Source: Mucidula mucida
Taxonomy: Eukaryota > Basidiomycota > Agaricomycetes > Agaricales > Physalacriaceae
Direction of reading: 5' to 3'
Length of the DNA stretch: 20,090 nt
NCBI GenBank assembly: GCA_015501055.1
Contig: JADNYV010000612.1
Span: forward strand, 1 to 20,090
Shown piece by piece: positions 1-7,925 of this stretch; positions within the stretch are counted from its first letter, which is position 1; each line of letters begins with the position of its first letter. Both the position numbers and the translations under genes were made by a program. The notes under the pieces are model-generated. The model ran no database searches. It saw only the letters and a program-made list of their open reading frames with translations, and had not been told where the DNA came from.

Positions 1-330
1 GCGCGTCAATCACAGATCCTGCAGCACGTGGAGAACAAGGAAAATGAGACGTGGTGTCGGCGTCTCTCCTTCCTTCGTCCACGATGGACAAATCCCTTTC
101 CCAACAGGAAAACACGAAGTCTTCCGACGTACACACTTCCCCGCCACCGCACCCTACCGGGCAACCCTCACTTTCTTTCAACTCTCCAAAATACCTGCCT
201 TGGTCCTCATCAGTCTAGTGTTTTTTTCATCGGTGCCGTCTTGGTGCACTCTTGTCCCATCCCAATGTCCATAGACATTATACCGGCAGCGACCTGTGCA
301 ACAATCCAGGTCATCCTCCTGGTCTCACTT

Positions 331-802
331 AGTCTGGAGCCTATGTGGGGGTACCCTGTGAGGCTCACTTCGGAGTTTCAAAATGCACTAAGGTTAGGGT
401 TACCGCTGGTTACCAATCACGCTAAATCGTCCAGTGTTCACTGAGCACTCATCCCACTTTCACCAGTGTAATCTACGTATAATGGAGAGTTTGATGTGGC
501 ATAGCGCCTCAATGCAGTGCGGGCAGTGGTTGCAGCACATCCGGCCATTCGGAGGATTGTTATCGAGTTGCAGGTGATCTATAGTGAAAATTCAAGGAAT
601 GATGAACCGTAGACAGACCTTAGATATGCAATTTTAACTAAAGGCAGTAATTTCGAGGTATATGATGCATCAGTAGTGCAAAGCTGCGAGTGTATCCATC
701 TGGTTCCGGTCCGACGGCACACTCTGTGGTTAGGGTTCGGCATCTGCAATTTTCGAAGTCCGAAGTGAGCCTATGAGGTACCCCCTACATAGGTTCCAGA
801 CT
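331..802. mobile_element. Imperfect inverted repeat, MITE-like relic
   Basis: The left arm (331-387) and the reverse complement of the right arm (745-802) align over about 57 bp with scattered mismatches and small gaps. Shared blocks include AGTCTGGA, CCTATGT, GGGGGTACC and AGGCTCACTTCGGA. The interior of about 360 bp has no convincing coding frame. Two diverged terminal arms around a short non-coding core fit an old non-autonomous DNA transposon. The outer boundaries and a target duplication are not clear, so the superfamily cannot be named. No second copy lies in this window. Confidence 0.5.
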
Positions 803-857
803 CTACTAAGAGACGATCGTGAGTATCCCATCTTCTCTCGTTGAGCTGGTTTACGAG

Positions 858-877
858 ACTAGGTCTCACTAGGTCTT
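858..877. repeat. Tandem decamer ACTAGGTCTY x2
   Basis: ACTAGGTCTC is followed directly by ACTAGGTCTT. It lies about 55 bp right of the inverted-repeat relic and has no evident function. Confidence 0.5.
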
Positions 878-1704
878 GGGGTTTGGAACGGCGGGGTGCC
901 CCGCTTACTTCTATTTGTGATGCATAGTATGACCACTATCGGTGCGTACTCGTCATGTTTAGTCTGTCTCCTGTTCTGATTACAGTCTTTAGGTTTTCTA
1001 GTTAGTTTACCGTGCACAACCGGAGGCGTTTGGATGGTCGTCGTCCTACTGCTTCCGAGCTCCTTGGTATTCCACTTTGCAACGATCATCTCAGGGGACC
1101 CATATGAAATGGGCTTGTACGGTATGTTTTCATTATCAGTGCTTACTTTTACTTAAGCCGCTTAAGGAGTAATTGCGTGTGGTCTGGAGTCTTTCATCCG
1201 GGGGCTTGTGTCGTACGTACGTACGAGAGTTGACTCTGCTGAGGCATCCACGCGCACCGGGCATGGTGATGAGTCCCTACTGGTGCCGTCGGTCCCAGAA
1301 GATCCGCCGGTCAGTCATTTTCCCTTCTGGAGGTGGTCTTCTATCTGTGTACTGTGGGATGCTTATGGGTAAATTTGTAGAGCTATGTGGATGCTGATTG
1401 TCCCAATAAATTGGCAACAATGAAGATGCCGTCAAGCCAGGACATCAGTCACAGTGCTGAGATGGTCTAGGATGAGTCAGAGGTGTCATTGAGATCTTTT
1501 GACGCTAATTGATTTTGTTTGCAGTTTGCCTCGCTTCAAAGAAGTTTATACTTTGGTACTCGGGCCTGGACTTTCTGAAAATTAGACACAGCTTGGCATG
1601 TAGAGATTGTTATGTATGACTTGAAGGGCGTTAATAGCCACACGTCGCGAGTGCAAGACTCAAGAGTCCTCTATTGTCGGAAATCACTTATTGATAGATC
1701 TGGT

Positions 1705-1718
1705 CGGTACGGATAGTA
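1705..1718. mobile_element. Relic of a MITE terminus
   Basis: CGGTACGGATAGTA matches 14 of 14 bases at the right end of the 397-bp MITE in this window (6312-6325), including the TA that follows the element. The matching left end is not found nearby. This is either a leftover of a decayed or excised family member or, less likely, chance. Confidence 0.4.
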
Positions 1719-1748
1719 TTGCTATCGCGGCCCTTCAACACTTCTTGA

Positions 1749-1764
1749 ACGCGTCAACGCGTCA
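1749..1764 (+). promoter_or_regulatory. Tandem MluI cell-cycle boxes (MCB) in RFC1 promoter
   Basis: ACGCGTCA occurs twice back to back, about 140-155 bp before the RFC1 start codon. In fungi ACGCGT boxes are bound by the MBF complex (Mbp1/Swi6 type), which switches on DNA-replication genes at G1/S. A replication clamp-loader gene is an expected target. The assignment rests on motif and context only. Single ACGCGT hexamers also occur inside coding sequence here, so the tandem arrangement is the stronger signal. Confidence 0.55.
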
Positions 1765-1857
1765 ATTTGTCTGTGAATATGATTACGACCTGATTTATCT
1801 TGGATTGCATGCGCTGTGGACTGGCACGCCGTAGCCGAATACCGTGACAGTGACAGC

Positions 1858-1863
1858 ACGCGT
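1858..1863 (+). promoter_or_regulatory. Third MCB-like ACGCGT box
   Basis: A single ACGCGT lies about 40 bp before the RFC1 ATG, inside a run of CG dinucleotides (ACGCGTCGCGTCA). It could be a further MBF site or part of the core promoter or 5' UTR. Confidence 0.35.
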
Positions 1864-1902
1864 CGCGTCATGTCAGTACGTTGATCTCAGTCAACGACGA
1901 CG

Positions 1903-4900
1903 ATGAACTCAAAGTCGAAGAAAGCGGCGGCGCCGGGCGGGGTCGATATTCGCGCCTTTTTCGGCGGCAGCAGCCAAACGAAAGTCGGCTCGTCGTCGCA
2001 GGCAAAGCCTTCTGTATGCTCTCTTACCCGCCACCGCCATTTTTTATTGAAAGTCTGCAGCAGAGCCAGAAGGCGAATGGAGTCAAGCGAAAGGTCGAGG
2101 ATGCTGACGATGACGATACGCCACCGAAGAAAAAGGCGGCGTCCAAGGCGAGCAAAGTTATCGACATCAGTGCGCATATCACTGCAGCAACCCGAATACT
2201 ATTGATATATTTTCAGGCGACGATGACAACGACGCGCCATCTCCACCGCCCAAGGCGTCGGTGAAGAGGTCGAAGGCGGTGCTCGTGTCTAGCGACGAGG
2301 AGGAGCCGGCGCCTAAGAGGGTCAAGCCACGCCCACAGGGTACATTTACCAATCTCTCCTTCATACCGCGCTAAAGTCAAATTATAGATGACACCAAATC
2401 TGCCCCTAAACGCAAGAAACCGGTCATTATGTCCAGCGACGACGAAGAAGTATCGCCCTTGCCCAAGAAGATATCGACATCTGCCAAAACTGCCGCGAAA
2501 CCTAGAAAGTCTGGTTTGTCCAAGAAGAAAGACGAAGAATACAGTGTTGCCTCGGACGACGACGACGACGATCTTGTACCCGCCAAATCCAAGGGGAAAC
2601 AGCCTGCGCCGAAGAAGAAGCCGCCAGGAAAGGAAAAGGCGGACGGCGAGGAAGAGCCCAAAAAGAAATTCAAGCGCGTATTACTCTTGCGGTTAACGAC
2701 GAATGCTAATTTGTTTATAGTTACTATGCACATCAAGCTGCGAAAAAGGCTGCACCTACCAACTATGGTGCAAAGGAGGTGCCAGACGGTTCTCCAGATT
2801 GCCTTGCAGGACTTGCTTTCGTGTTCACTGGCGAGCTAACTAGCTTTTCGCGAGACGATGCTATTGGTATCGCCAAGCGTTTTGGTGGACGCGTCGTCGG
2901 ACAACCTTCAACGCGTACAGATTTTGTCGTTCTCGGTGACAACGCCGGACCTAGCAAGCTCGCTGCTATCAAGAAACACGGCATCCGCACCCTTGACGAG
3001 GACGCGTTCCTCAACCTGATCGCAACGCGAACGGGCACCGGTGAGATTGATGAAAAGGCGAAGAAGAAGATGGAAAAGGAGCAGAAGGACATCAAGATTG
3101 CAGCCAAGGAAATGGAAAAACGCGAGAAACAAGAGGCTAAGGCTTCTGCGTCTAGGTTGGTCGATACCTTGGAATTTAGTTCGTCGCTGATGTTTTTATG
3201 GTAGTGGCCACAAGGGGCCGGATCCGTCAATGCAACTATGGACGACCCGTTATGCCCCTCAGTCGCTCAAAGAAATATGTGGGAACAAGTCTTCGGTCGA
3301 GAAGCTGCTTCTGTGGTTACAGGAATGGTTTGCCATTTACTTTTCAACGATGATTCTGTTTTAATTTTGTTCAGGCCAGCGAGCTACAAAGCCGACTTTA
3401 AGAAACCTGGCAAGAACGCCATGAACACGAATCGCGCCGTCCTCATTACAGGTCCGCCGGGGATTGGCAAGACGACTAGTGCGCATCTATGTGCCAAACT
3501 CGCGGGATATACACCCATCGAATTGAACGCAAGTGATGCCCGAAGCAAAAAACTCGTCGAGGTATACTATTCAGCATATCATTGTTTCTTGCCTGCTTAT
3601 CAATTTAAAGAATGGTATGAATGTCAACAATACGTCGCTCGATAGCTATATCGGCGGTAGTAAGGTTTGTACTCTCAGTCTTCGCCAATCCTTTAACTTG
3701 ACCGATAAACAGCAAACGAACTCGTTGGGTGTTGCCATAACCGACCGAACATGCCTGATTATGGATGAGGTTGACGGCATGTCTTCTGGTGATCGTGGAG
3801 GAGTTGGTGCTCTGAATGCGTTGATCAAGAAAAGCAAGGTAAGCAAGAACTCGCACTGCTTTGCGAGATTGACATGAAATCAAGATCCCCATCATATGTA
3901 TAGCGAACGACAAGGGTGCACAAAAGCTCAAGCCGTTACAAGCGACAACGTTCGGCATGTCATTTCAGAAGTACGTCTTCGCTAGTCGTTCTACTTCCCC
4001 ATTTACATTTCCCGTCAGACCGCAAGCCAATCAAGTTCGCTCGCGCATCATGACGATAACTTTCAAGGAGAAGATGGATCTTCCAGGGAATGTCATCGAC
4101 CAGCTTATCACAGGATCGCAGTCCGATATTCGTCAAGTTCTCAATATGCTTTCGACTTGGAAACTGTCGAGCTCAAAGATGACTTTTGATGAGGGTAAAA
4201 CCTTGTGCGTTCTTCACTTCACTTGGTTGGAAGTCAGATACTGAGACGGTGATTTCCAGGACCAAGATGAATGAGAAGTATCAAATCATGAGTCCCTTCG
4301 ATATCACGTCCAAGATATTGGGACCGTATATGTTCTCGCCGACCGAGAAGAAGTCGCTTGGTGACAAGATGGAGCTGTATTTTCAAGATCATTCCTTTGT
4401 GCCGTTGTTCATTCAGGTGAGTACGATTTCGGGTTTAGGACTCGACTCGGTAATGACAACAATCGAAGGAGAACTATCTGAAAAGTCAGCCGACGAAGCT
4501 GCGTAACCTCGAGGGGCCAGAAAAGGTCTTGAAGCAGCTCCAGCTTATGGACCGCGCGGCTTCGTCGATTTCGGACGGCGACCTAGTCGATGGAATGATA
4601 CACGGGTACGATTACTCTCGTTAGTTGCATTCGAAGAGTGACCTAAAAGACCTTCAGGCCCGAACAGCATTGGGCTCTCATGCCTCTTCACGCGGTGTGC
4701 TCAACGGTTCGCCCAGCATCATTTGTCTTTGGACAAGGAGCGCATTATGGAGGTCCGAACGGGATGTCATTCCCTCAGTGAGCACACCTTCTTTTCGCAG
4801 ATGTTTATAACTCATATGACCGTTTAGGTGGTTGGGTCAGAACTCGAAACAGAGCAAGCTGAATAGGCAACTTGCTGACATTCAGATCAAAATGCGTCTA

Positions 4901-5458
4901 AAAGCATCTGGCGATAAACATGAATTGCGGCAGCAGTATATTCCAGCGCTTTACCCGTACATCGTGCGGCCTCTGATTGAGGACGGATCGGTGAGGCTAA
5001 AGAGAACCAGCCATTTCAAAGTCATCGCTGATAGTTATTTGTAGGACGCCGTCGAAGACATCATCGAACGTATGGATGGATATTACCTGAACAAGGAAGA
5101 CTGGGACAGTGTCGTCGAGCTGGGTGTCGACACGAACAAGGACGACATCATTTTAAAGAAGATCCCAGGTGCCGTCAAGGCGGCGTTTACGCGGAAATAC
5201 AACGCGACCGAGCATCCGATTGCGTATCACAAGGCGCAGGATTTGGGCAAGGCCCCGAAGAAGCTGGCGTCTGCTGGGGAGAAGCCCGATTTGGAGGACG
5301 CGTTTGAGATGGATGAGGATGTTGCGGAGGGGTCGGATGAGGAGGAGTCGAGTGGCAGTGGTGGGAGAGGGAAGAAGAAGGATGGGATTGAGGGTGACAA
5401 GTTGCTGCAGGTTGCAAAGGCGAAGAAGAAGCCGAGGAAGAGTGCGGCTGGGAAATAG
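1903..5458 (+). CDS. RFC1: Replication factor C large subunit (RFC1), complete
   Basis: This is the large subunit of the nuclear clamp loader, which opens PCNA and loads it at primer-template junctions. Exons: 1903-2013, 2061-2169, 2217-2339, 2388-2673, 2721-3155, 3205-3327, 3375-3561, 3611-3664, 3713-3838, 3885-3970, 4019-4204, 4260-4416, 4469-4605, 4658-4777, 4828-4990, 5045-5458. They join in one frame to 938 codons, between the yeast and human lengths. An N-terminal PIP-like VDIRAFFG is followed by a Lys/Asp-rich linker, a BRCT domain (about residues 236-312, with FVFTGEL and RFGGRV), QLWTTRYAP, Walker A GPPGIGKT (422-429), Walker B LIMDEVDG (491-498), the RFC1 C-terminal domain and a basic/acidic tail. 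Introns are 46-55 bp and GT-AG, except intron 4, which needs a GC donor. It is the only copy in the window with promoter and N-terminus; two truncated copies lie downstream. Confidence 0.95.
2674..2720 (+). other. Probable GC-AG intron 4 of RFC1
   Basis: The frame either side (KKF, then YYAHQ) can be kept only by splicing after ..TTCAA with a GC donor (GCGCGT) to the acceptor TTTATAG at 2720. This intron is 47 bp, the same size as its neighbours, and has a branch-like GCTAAT. The nearby GT at 2678 would break the frame, and the GT at 2692 leaves only 29 bp. The donor is weak (A at -1), so a sequence error or a mutation in this copy is also possible. Confidence 0.5.
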
Positions 5459-5495
5459 TCACTTCGTGTATCTATTAGTGCGGTCTTCAGACTCA

Positions 5496-5648
5496 CTAAT
5501 TTTGGTTATCTTGTGTCAGTGCTCTAGCAAATTCGGAAACAGCAGGTATGTCCTGACTGCCAGGTGCGAGGTAAATGTTACTGGGGAATGTTGCTTCGGA
5601 GTGGCGTTTGTGTCGTTTGTTAACAGCATCGGAGGGAGACAGGCTCAT
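5496..5648 (-). CDS. Possible small ORF convergent with RFC1, unrecognised
   Basis: A 50-codon minus-strand frame starts MSLSPSDAVNK and ends ..ALTQDNQN. The frame is open further upstream to about 5767, giving about 40 more codons without an ATG. The composition looks protein-like (mixed charged and hydrophobic, little bias) and it converges on RFC1 with 37 bp between stops. I do not recognise a family. The three units are nearly identical here; unit 3 has one substitution that would change Pro to Ser, so there is no evidence of selection. It could be a gene fragment or chance. Confidence 0.2.
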   Translation of the reverse strand: MSLSPSDAVNKRHKRHSEATFPSNIYLAPGSQDIPAVSEFARALTQDNQN

Positions 5649-5724
5649 GCGATCCTCAAGTACCCGCGTCGCATAATCAAGGTAGGCCCCGCAAAGAAGT
5701 TTAATCGTACAGACGCTTTCTAGC

Positions 5725-5778
5725 CTCGCGAACTTTTCTCATGAGATAAAAGTGTATCTCATGAGAAAAGTTCGCGAG
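5725..5778. repeat. Perfect 24-bp hairpin, 6-nt loop
   Basis: Arms 5725-5748 and 5755-5778 are exact reverse complements around the loop AAAGTG. Each arm contains CTCGCGAA and the self-palindrome TCTCATGAGA. It lies 266 bp after the RFC1 stop. The same structure recurs in units 2 and 3. Possible roles are a 3'-end or boundary element, a fold-back small RNA or a tiny MITE; none is proven. In DNA it could extrude as a cruciform. Confidence 0.85.
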
Positions 5779-5926
5779 ACGCGGACACTAGGTGTCGACG
5801 AAGATGAACTGCAAGATTGGAATACCTTTGATTACAATAATGTAGTCTTTTCGTTGTCTGTGTTCACAATGTTCTTCGGGTTTGAGTTGAGCTGTTTGTG
5901 ATGGACAGGCGTGTTGCAGATCGGTA

Positions 5927-6323
5927 CTATCCGTACCGGTGGAGCGGATAATCACCTAGAAGCGGTTAATTCGAGTGTAGCTCTTGAACAAGGAAACCTT
6001 TTGGCCTCAAACTCTTGAGAAAATCAATTGTGCATACTTGAACTACATTTGTACCAATTTTCAGAAGGGAGGCGTCAATAAATGGCTTTGCGTAGACAGC
6101 ATTCGAGTGGGTGATGAGAATGATGTCATCGTCTTGTTTCCCACACCTCTCGAGTTGTCTTTCCCGCATACCAACATTGTTCTGCCCAAGGAGCTGTCAG
6201 AAGGTGTATTCTATATGTACAATTCATGTTCTCAACAAGTTGGGAGGTAGAAATAACAGGAGAAATCATTCACCGTCATTTTAACCGCTTCTAAGTGATT
6301 ATCCGCTTCACCGGTACGGATAG
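5927..6323. mobile_element. 397-bp MITE with 43-bp TIRs and TA target duplication
   Basis: Terminal inverted repeats at 5927-5969 and 6281-6323 match at 41 of 43 positions; the tips read CTATCCGTACCGGTGG. TA at 5925-5926 and 6324-6325 flanks the element. Units 2 and 3 have the same flanks (GATCGG-TA-GCACACG) with a single TA and no element, which fixes the boundaries. A TA duplication suggests Tc1/mariner-like mobilisation, but the TIR tip is not one I recognise, so the superfamily is open. The core has an 88-codon plus-strand frame (5984-6250) with no recognised domain and no transposase motif. The element is non-autonomous. Confidence 0.9.
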
Positions 6324-6325
6324 TA

Positions 6326-6688
6326 GCACACGTAAGCGTCTTGATGCCATTTTCCTTCCGAACCGCTATGGACATTTACTAGCCTAGACCCAAGCGTTCC
6401 AGGCTAGACATTTGCGAACTGCAAGAATAACTTCGAGTCGCGCAGCCTTAGCCACTATTTCTGGTAAATGGCGAACAGCCACCTTATTTCTCCTTCGTTC
6501 GTTCTGAAAATACGTACAGGGGTGTCTTTGGCGTATTACCGCGTTTAAACTGTGTTCGTGAAGGCAAACCTCAACGTCACGTCTGCATTCCTTCACCCCT
6601 ATACTGTGCCCTAGCACTTCATGTCCCTGGTTCTTGCGCGTCCACATATGCGTGTAACTGGACACACGCGTGGTGCAGGACCCAGTGG
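6326..6688. other. Unassigned DNA between MITE and gene X
   Basis: No gene is supported. A plus-strand frame is open from about 6512 into the gene X region and could include an upstream exon. A short inverted repeat (TAGCCT..AGGCTA) at about 6380-6405 is present here and in unit 3 but deleted in unit 2. Confidence 0.4.
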
Positions 6689-7078
6689 TTGATCCAGCAA
6701 TCGCTGGCATGCCATTCTTCTTCTTTTATGTCGACTCTGCAACGCGCGTGGCATTCACGTCTCCGTTCTCCCAGCCAGCGCATACTTACTTTGTCAGCTG
6801 AGCAGAAAAAGGTATGTGCTGGGCTCATACTTGTGGCACTCCATAACGATTTGTGTGCTAGGTTATTCTGGGTCGAAGAACTTGGACTAGTCAACGTTTT
6901 GCCATCGTTGCACATGAATCCTGACAATCGTTTGACTGGACTCCTTGAGCCATGGCGGCCTCCTGAATTCATCGCGACGTATATGCTTTCGCTGGCGCTC
7001 GCAGCTCTACTTTGCAAAGTCCTTCATCCCTTAGGAGACGTCGCAAACAACACATTGACATCGCTTTCTTTCCCATGA
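6689..7078 (+). pseudogene. Gene X, 5' part: exon remnants, unrecognised
   Basis: A 50-bp intron-like block (6812-6861) starts GTATGTG and ends GCTAG, as in the HMG gene introns. After it, from 6862, runs a frame containing LFWVEELGL, MNPDNRLTGLLEPW and PPEFIATYML. The few substitutions between units 1 and 2 in this frame (GTC/GTA, AAC/AAT, GGA/GGC) are all third-position synonymous, which hints at past coding. By intron phase the upstream exon would be in the frame reading ..LCQLSRK. Just after, unit 2 carries a 1-nt insertion (GGCGCTC to GGCCGCTC) that changes the frame. I do not recognise the protein; the exon map is tentative. Confidence 0.35.
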
Positions 7079-7325
7079 ACCCCAGTCTCAATCAAACCCC
7101 TTAGGAGATAGAAAACAAGTAACGTTGACAGTGCCCGTTCCCTTCGTCCACGGAGGCTGTTCCAACGAGACGCGATGGCGAACATGGCCATTGCAAGCTT
7201 CCCAACTTCGCACTGGGAAGAGAAGAGGCGGGACGTCCCCCTCGAGATGCGGACGACGGTGCTCCGACAGGAAGGCGCACACTCCTGATTTCTAAGGCGG
7301 CAATTACGGGGCTTTGACCTGATCT

Positions 7326-7838
7326 GTGGGGGTGTGGCTTGGCGTGGCGGCTCTCCGAGGAGACGTAAACGCGCTCACGTGGCACTGCACTCTTCTGCGC
7401 ATGAGCGTATACTGCACTAATTCGACCGGATCCTTAATCCTCGACGAAACCGGCCTCGCTTGTCTCAGCTATGGCCTCACAAGGTTCCTGGGCTTGCGCC
7501 CTCATGGACTCGGCTGGAAGAGGCGCGCGCCCGATTTGCCTCTTACTCGCCGCTTGAAGCTGGATTCTTCCTTGGATGATGATATCCTGCGTCTTGGGGA
7601 ACGTGTCACACAGAATGTCTCGCTATGACATATGGATCGACTCAGCGTCAAGTCGTTGATCGCACTTGGTGCCTCAATGTGGCGCAATTATTTGTGGTGC
7701 GAGATTGTGAGAGATTCATTACTTCGTGCCTTGAAAACAATCAAACTAACATTCTATACTACTCCAGAGGCCTTGTATCAATTAAACGACCTCGCTTTGA
7801 TGTTTTTCCTTTTCCAGCGAGCGGCACGTGATCACTGA
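7326..7838 (+). pseudogene. Gene X, 3' part: 171-codon frame interrupted by TGA
   Basis: One frame runs from 7326 to a stop at 7836-7838 and is broken only by TGA at 7626-7628. In unit 2 the same codon is TGG (Trp), so this copy probably gained a stop. After the break come MDRLSVKSLIALGA, MWRNYLWCEIVRD and LALMFFLFQRAARDH, which look like a genuine helical C-terminus. Whether this joins the 6689-7078 segment by splicing is unclear; frame changes between 7079 and 7325 imply introns or lesions. The family is not recognised. The stop lies 87 bp before the HMG-gene ATG. Confidence 0.45.
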
Positions 7839-7925
7839 CCAAAATCAGGGCTAGACGCGCTTTGTCTTTTGTTCACAGCCTACCACCATCGTCACTCATC
7901 ACACAAATTTTCATCTATATCAGTC

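Larger units (their letters stand above)
1..1880. other. Intergenic region upstream of RFC1, no recognisable gene
   Basis: I find no protein family or RNA gene here. Short open frames exist (for example 28-444 and 44-274 on +, 859-1089 on -), but they overlap each other, lack recognisable motifs and resemble chance frames. The first 30-90 bases are open in frame 1 and could be the end of a gene lying left of the window; this cannot be decided. What the stretch does hold is an imperfect inverted repeat at 331-802, a short telomere-like motif GGTTAGGGTT in the same orientation at 392-401 and 728-737, a tandem decamer at 858-877, a transposon-end relic at 1705-1718 and the RFC1 promoter elements after 1740. 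Confidence 0.6.
5459..5926. other. Spacer downstream of RFC1
   Basis: This includes the likely RFC1 3' UTR, a minus-strand small open frame (5496-5648) and the hairpin at 5725-5778. The plus-strand frame that stays open across the RFC1 stop (to about 5723) is an out-of-frame continuation and is not supported as coding. Nothing else is recognised. Confidence 0.6.

Noticed and set aside
1207..1226. CGTACGTACGTACG alternating palindrome
   Set aside because: A short simple-sequence run with no paired structure or context to suggest function.
2763..3230. Long minus-strand open frame opposite the RFC1 BRCT region
   Set aside because: It is the antisense shadow of exon 5 and intron 5 of RFC1, recurs in the other RFC1 copies only because they are duplicates, and has no recognisable motif.
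5169..5723. Arg-rich plus-strand open frame running across the RFC1 stop
   Set aside because: It is an out-of-frame reading of the Lys/Glu-coding last exon; the composition is explained by codon bias of the real frame.
7026..7127. Direct repeat CCCTTAGGAGA spaced about 70 bp, possible degenerate tandem duplication
   Set aside because: Similarity beyond the 11-mer is patchy (a weak second match at TTGACA), so it is not called as a repeat.
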